DNA from: Alphaproteobacteria bacterium | GTDB taxonomy: Bacteria; Pseudomonadota; Alphaproteobacteria; Caulobacterales; Maricaulaceae | Direction: 5' to 3' | Assembly: GCA_016124665.1 (NCBI GenBank) | Contig: WGNH01000009.1 | Span: forward strand, 1-64,000 | DNA: 64,000 nt | Shown here: in pieces, positions 59,868 to 64,000 of the stretch | How positions within the stretch are numbered: position 1 is the first letter of the stretch | Layout: every line of letters begins with the position of its first letter | The notes under the pieces: model-generated | The model's input: only the letters and a program-made list of their open reading frames with translations | Told to the model about the DNA's origin: nothing | Databases searched by the model: none | Program-made: the position numbers and the translations under genes

Positions 59868-60982
59868 GCGCGCAGATACGCGCCCGGACGCCGCCGGGTC
59901 AATGCCAGCATCAGCCCGGCCCCCAGAGCCAGTGCCAGCATTGATGAGCCGCCATAGGAAATGAAGGGCAGCGTCATGCCCTTGGGCGGGATCAGATCGA
60001 GATTGACGCCAATATTGATGACCGCCTGAAGGCCGAACTGAAGGGCCAGCCCGGTTACGGCCAGTTGCGCAAAATGATCGGTCAGCTTGAGCGCATTCAT
60101 CCAGGCACGTGCCACGAGGATCGAAAACAGGCCGATAATGGCCAGCGAGGCCATGAGGCCGAACTCTTCCGCCGCGACGGAAAAAATGAAGTCGGAATGG
60201 GAATCCGGCAGGGAGCGTTTGATGATGCCCTCCCCCGGGCCAACCCCCATCAGGCCGCCACGGGAAATCGCCGCGATCGCGGTTTCGGTCTGATAGCGTT
60301 CCCCGGAATCGGGATTGAGGAAGCGCTCCACCCGCGTCGCGACATAGGGCAGGAACATCCAGGCGGAGATCACGCCGGCCGTCGCCGTCGTGGCGAGGCC
60401 CAGCATCCATCGCCAGTTGAGCCCCGCGACAAAGAAAACGCCGCCGAAACACAGGGTGATCAGGATGGACTGGCCAAAATCCGGCTGCATCATCAATAAC
60501 ACAACGCTGGCGAGATACAGGCCAAAGGCGATGAGCCGCCCCGGTATGGGAGCCCCGTTGCGGGCTTCGGCAAACAGCCATGCCGCGATGACGATCAGCG
60601 AGGGTTTGAGGAATTCCGAGGGCTGAAGCGAAAAGCCGGCAAAGCGCAACCAGCGGGAAGCGCCGCCGACTTCATGCCCCATGAGAACAGTCACCACGAC
60701 CAATGCGAGCGATCCCAGCAGCGTCAGCGCACAGAGCCGCCGGATATTGCGGTGATCAAGCGAAGACACAAAAAGCAGAACGATGAGACTGATGGCGGCA
60801 AAAAAGCTGTGCCGGTAGAGAAAATGGAAGGGATCGGAGATGTTCTCGCGGACGGTTGCAGCGGGGCTGGACGCGAGCGACAGGATCAGACCGACGCTGA
60901 TCAGGGCGAACACCACGAAGAGCAGCGTCCGGTCGATGGATTTCCACCAGTCTCCGAAATGCCGTGCCTCGATTGCAATCAT
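59864..60982 (-). CDS. ftsW: FtsW, septal peptidoglycan glycosyltransferase (SEDS)
   Basis: 372 residues, about 10 membrane helices. SEDS-family polymerase of the divisome. ASRWLRFAGFSLQPSEFLKPS, GVGPGEGIIKRSLPDSHSDFIF and PPKGMTLPFISYGGSSML are the family segments. It lies between murD and murG in the canonical dcw place, which separates it from RodA at 8969. Confidence 0.96.
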   Translation of the reverse strand: MIAIEARHFGDWWKSIDRTLLFVVFALISVGLILSLASSPAATVRENISDPFHFLYRHSFFAAISLIVLLFVSSLDHRNIRRLCALTLLGSLALVVVTVLMGHEVGGASRWLRFAGFSLQPSEFLKPSLIVIAAWLFAEARNGAPIPGRLIAFGLYLASVVLLMMQPDFGQSILITLCFGGVFFVAGLNWRWMLGLATTATAGVISAWMFLPYVATRVERFLNPDSGERYQTETAIAAISRGGLMGVGPGEGIIKRSLPDSHSDFIFSVAAEEFGLMASLAIIGLFSILVARAWMNALKLTDHFAQLAVTGLALQFGLQAVINIGVNLDLIPPKGMTLPFISYGGSSMLALALGAGLMLALTRRRPGAYLRA

Positions 60983-60991
60983 GCCTGCCTC

Positions 60992-62392
60992 TTACAGTTT
61001 TCCGATCCGGGACTGGACCAGCGTCCGGAAAACGTCTCCGCGATGCTCGAAATCCCTGAATTGGTCAAAGCTCGCGCATGCAGGTGAAAGAAGAATGACC
61101 GGCGCTGTGCGGCCGCCGGAACTGGCATCACGAAGCGCGAGGCCGAGTGCATTCTCGAGCGTGCCAGCGGTTTCATGCGGAACAGCCGAACCCAGAGTCG
61201 ATGCGAACTCACCAGCGGCTTCACCGATCAGATAGGCCTTGGCGATACGCGGGAAATAGCGAGCGAGCGAGCCGATCCCGCCTTCCTTTTTCCGCCCTCC
61301 GGCGATCCAGTAGATATTGTCGAAACTGGCCAGGGCCTTGGCCGCAGCATCGGCATTTGTGGCCTTGGAATCGTTGAAGAAGCGGATGCCCTTGTATGTA
61401 CCGGCAAGTTCGAGCCGGTGGGCCAGACCGGGAAAGCTCTGGATCGCAGCGGCAATCTGATCCGGCTCGACTCCAAGATGACGAATAGCGGCATAAGCGG
61501 CCGCAATATTCTGGGCATTATGATTTCCCGGCAGGCCGGCAACAGAGGCGAGGTCCATGATCTCGACGCAGCTCTTGCCTGTGGCATCAAACAGCTTGCC
61601 GCCAAGCGCATAGACGCCCCGGCTGAGCGCGCGCCCGGAGGAAATCGCCGTCACTTGCTGTGCATGCTCCGCCTTCAGACGGTTCATCACCGCAGATGAC
61701 GGATCATCGTCGACACCGATGACGGCCAGATCATCACGGGTCTGATGCGCAAAAATCCGGAATTTCGCGGCCTTGTAACCCGCCATGTCGCCGTGACGGT
61801 CAATATGGTCCTCGGTCAGATTCAGCCAGATCGCGACATCGCAACGAAGCGAGTGCACCAGGTCGAGTTGGTAGGAGGATAATTCCAGTACGAAAACCGT
61901 TTGCGCACGGGGTGGCTCCAGACCGAGGACGGCGTCGCCGATATTACCGCCCACCCGCACATCCCGCCCGGCTTTCTTCAGAATATGTCCGATCAGGGCG
62001 GTCGTGGTGGATTTTCCGTTGGTGCCGGTGATGCCGATGATCGACGGGCGGCGCTCTTGCGGCTGGGCCTGCATGGCGATGGCAAATAATTCCATGTCGC
62101 CGATCACGGACACTCCGAGCTCTCGGGCCCGGATCACGAAGCGGTGTGGCTCGGGGTGAGTCAGCGGCACGCCGGGCGACAGGACCAGCGCGGCTATGCT
62201 GTCCCAATCCGCGCGATCAAGGTCCGTAAGTTCAAGGCCGGCCGCCTGCGCCCGTGTGCGGGATTCGGCATTGTCATCCCAGATCAGCACTCTTGCACCG
62301 CCTGCGATCAATGCACGCGCCGCGGTTATGCCGGTCCGGCCCAGTCCGAAGACGGCGACGGCCTGGCCTTCATATCCGGGGACCGGGATCAT
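60992..62392 (-). CDS. murD: UDP-N-acetylmuramoylalanine--D-glutamate ligase
   Basis: 466 residues, adds D-Glu to UDP-MurNAc-Ala. GYEGQAVAVFGLGRTGITAA is the UDP-binding N-terminus, GITGTNGKSTTTALIGHIL the P-loop, EDHIDRHGDMAGYKAAKFRI the carbamyl-Lys region, and FNDSKATNADAAAKALASFD the MurD C-terminal motif. It is between mraY and ftsW. Confidence 0.97.
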   Translation of the reverse strand: MIPVPGYEGQAVAVFGLGRTGITAARALIAGGARVLIWDDNAESRTRAQAAGLELTDLDRADWDSIAALVLSPGVPLTHPEPHRFVIRARELGVSVIGDMELFAIAMQAQPQERRPSIIGITGTNGKSTTTALIGHILKKAGRDVRVGGNIGDAVLGLEPPRAQTVFVLELSSYQLDLVHSLRCDVAIWLNLTEDHIDRHGDMAGYKAAKFRIFAHQTRDDLAVIGVDDDPSSAVMNRLKAEHAQQVTAISSGRALSRGVYALGGKLFDATGKSCVEIMDLASVAGLPGNHNAQNIAAAYAAIRHLGVEPDQIAAAIQSFPGLAHRLELAGTYKGIRFFNDSKATNADAAAKALASFDNIYWIAGGRKKEGGIGSLARYFPRIAKAYLIGEAAGEFASTLGSAVPHETAGTLENALGLALRDASSGGRTAPVILLSPACASFDQFRDFEHRGDVFRTLVQSRIGKL

Positions 62393-62397
62393 TCAGC

Positions 62398-63507
62398 CTA
62401 TCGAAGTTTCAGTGTCGACAGCCCGATCAGGGCCAGGATGACCGCGATGATCCAGAAGCGGACGACAATGGTCGGTTCCTGCCAGCCCATCTTCTCGAAA
62501 TGGTGGTGGATCGGTGCCATTCTGAAGACACGCTTTCCAAACATCTTGAAGCTGGCGACCTGCACCATGACCGAAACGGCCTCAAGCACGAACAGCCCGC
62601 CGATAATGGCAAGCACGACTTCATGCTTGACCGCGACCGCAATCGTGCCCAGCGCGCCGCCGAGCGACAGCGAGCCGGTATCGCCCATGAATACCATGGC
62701 GGGCGGGGCATTGAACCAGAGAAACCCCAGAGACGCGCCGAGCAGAGCGCCACAGAAGACGGCGAGCTCGCCTGTTCCGGGCGTGAAATTGAGCTGCAGA
62801 TAATCGGCAAAAATCGCATTTCCGACGATGTAGGCGATAAAACCGAAACTGGCGGCCGCAATCATCACCGGAACAATGGCCAGGCCATCGAGGCCGTCCG
62901 TCAGATTCACGGCATTGGAGGCAAAAGCGATAACCAGCGTCCCGAAGACGAGGAAAAGACCGAAGCCCAGCGGGATCAGGACGTCCTTGAAAAAGGGCAC
63001 GGCAACCGAGGTCGCGAAGCCGTCCGGCACACCCGGGGCCTGGCCCAGAAGATTCGTCATCCACCAGACTGCAATGCCGCCAATTACGAATTGAAGCAGC
63101 AGCTTGGCCTTGCCGGACAGACCCGCTGTCGAGCGTTGTGTGACCTTGCGGTAGTCGTCGACAAAGCCGATCGCGCCATAGCCAACCGTGACAAACATCA
63201 CGACCCAGAGATACTGATTGGTCAGATCCCCCCAGAGCAGGGTTCCAACGACAATGCCGACCAGAATCAGGAAACCGCCCATGGTTGGCGTGCCGGCTTT
63301 CTCGATGACATGGCGTTCCGGCCCGTCCTCGCGTATGGGTTGGCCTTCACGCTGCTTTTTCTTCAGCCAGCGGATGAAGGGCGCACCGCCGAAAATGGCG
63401 ATCACCAGAGCGGTCATCAGTGCCCCGCCGGTACGGAAGGTGATGTAATTGAGAAGATTGAAGAGCGTGATGTCTTCGGCGTAAGGCAGCAGCAGCCATT
63501 CCAGCAT
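62398..63507 (-). CDS. mraY: MraY, phospho-MurNAc-pentapeptide transferase
   Basis: 369 residues and 10 helices. Makes lipid I from UDP-MurNAc-pentapeptide and undecaprenyl phosphate. Active-site motifs are [35 protein letters not shown] and [16 protein letters not shown], plus the C-terminal [20 protein letters not shown]. Ends 5 nt before murD. Confidence 0.98.
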   Translation of the reverse strand: MLEWLLLPYAEDITLFNLLNYITFRTGGALMTALVIAIFGGAPFIRWLKKKQREGQPIREDGPERHVIEKAGTPTMGGFLILVGIVVGTLLWGDLTNQYLWVVMFVTVGYGAIGFVDDYRKVTQRSTAGLSGKAKLLLQFVIGGIAVWWMTNLLGQAPGVPDGFATSVAVPFFKDVLIPLGFGLFLVFGTLVIAFASNAVNLTDGLDGLAIVPVMIAAASFGFIAYIVGNAIFADYLQLNFTPGTGELAVFCGALLGASLGFLWFNAPPAMVFMGDTGSLSLGGALGTIAVAVKHEVVLAIIGGLFVLEAVSVMVQVASFKMFGKRVFRMAPIHHHFEKMGWQEPTIVVRFWIIAVILALIGLSTLKLR

Positions 63508-63516
63508 GTCGAATAT

Positions 63517-64000
63517 CTATCCCTGTCCCCGAGCGCCAAGATCGTCTTCGGCGAGCATTCGGGCAATTCTGTGAACGCCCGATGCATTTGATCCCTTCAC
63601 AAACACCACATCGCCCGGTGCCACAAATCCTGCGACCAGATCCAGCAGCTCATCGGCCGTGTCCGCATAGGCCGCCAACCGGCCGACCTGCAAGGCATCC
63701 CGCAAGGGAATGTTCCCCTTCCCCGCGAGGAAAACAGCATCCGCGCGGGCCTGGCTGACCGGGTCTGCCAGCGAAGCGTGAAGCGCAGGTGAATCCGGGC
63801 CGAGTTCCAGCATTTCGCCGAGAATGGCGATGCGGCGGCCGCTCTCCGGCTCGGCCGATCCCAGAATGGACAGACCGGCGCGCATGGACGCCGGATTGGC
63901 ATTATAACTGTCGTCTATGAGGGTGAAGTAACCATTCCGGAGCGGAATTTGCCGGATGGCCCCGCGGCCGGCCCCGGCTGTCAGCTGAGCCAGTGCGTCG
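63517..64000 (-). CDS. murF: UDP-N-acetylmuramoyl-tripeptide--D-Ala-D-Ala ligase (partial)
   Basis: C-terminal part only; the gene runs off the window at 64000. About 160 codons are visible. IDDSYNANPASMRAGLSIL (about 60 nt into the visible part) is the MurF motif at the start of the C-terminal domain, followed by RIAILGEMLELG and VFVKGSNASGVHRIARML. Adds D-Ala-D-Ala made by Ddl. It is 9 nt upstream of mraY, first visible gene of the cluster. Confidence 0.95.
   Translation of the reverse strand, partial: DALAQLTAGAGRGAIRQIPLRNGYFTLIDDSYNANPASMRAGLSILGSAEPESGRRIAILGEMLELGPDSPALHASLADPVSQARADAVFLAGKGNIPLRDALQVGRLAAYADTADELLDLVAGFVAPGDVVFVKGSNASGVHRIARMLAEDDLGARGQG

Overview
This is GC-rich chromosomal DNA from an alphaproteobacterium, most likely of the Caulobacter/Maricaulis/Hyphomonas type. 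The evidence is a circularly permuted (two-piece) tmRNA gene with a Caulobacter-like degradation tag, an alpha-type SspB adaptor, a perfect CtrA-type box (TTAA-N7-TTAA) and GANTC sites just upstream of ftsZ, and an FtsZ with a very long C-terminal linker. Genes are tightly packed, with many ATGA/GTGA overlaps. I saw no tRNA, rRNA, CRISPR array, insertion sequence or prophage block, and no gene-free stretch above 300 bases.

Layout. 1-8.9 kb: the end of an MlaE-type permease whose sequence departs from the family just before the window edge, an MFS transporter, a three-gene unit (GT4 glycosyltransferase, SAM methyltransferase, alpha/alpha-toroid protein) facing a lipoprotein plus second methyltransferase, then a proline iminopeptidase and a sodium-coupled transporter. 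9-15.3 kb (minus): the cell-elongation operon mreB-mreC-mreD-mrdA-rodA, with a TVP38-type membrane gene upstream. 15.4-23 kb (minus): small unknown genes, then the quality-control operon hflK-hflC-DUF2065-degP-miaA and the thymidylate/folate pair thyA-folA. 23.2-29.2 kb: small regulators, a DUF3667 gene broken by one amber codon, ssrA (tmRNA), a cytochrome P450, and sspB-thioesterase-MFS. 29.2-36.9 kb: a stand-alone RusA-like gene, fumC, repeat hairpins, a DNA glycosylase, an ArsR/SRPBCC pair with a clear operator, an MFS exporter and a ClC protein. 37-49.5 kb: uvrD, prmA, secreted unknowns, a 52-codon gene, a large Xaa-Pro aminopeptidase, ligA, an M20 peptidase and recN.

49.5-64 kb (all minus) is the division and cell-wall cluster. 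In transcription order it runs murF (partial)-mraY-murD-ftsW-murG-murC-[repeat]-murB-ddl-ftsQ-ftsA-[CtrA box]-ftsZ-lpxC-bamD-recN. It makes and flips lipid II, builds the divisome, and continues into lipid A synthesis, outer-membrane protein assembly and DNA repair. With the mre/mrd operon, the window holds most of the machinery for shape and division, plus the tmRNA/SspB system that in Caulobacter works with the cell-cycle protease ClpXP.

The observations most worth following are the GT4/methyltransferase/toroid cassette, the ftsZ promoter, the ArsR operator overlapping a probable leaderless promoter, the amber-interrupted DUF3667 gene, the 52-codon gene, and the repeat cluster inside the mur operon.
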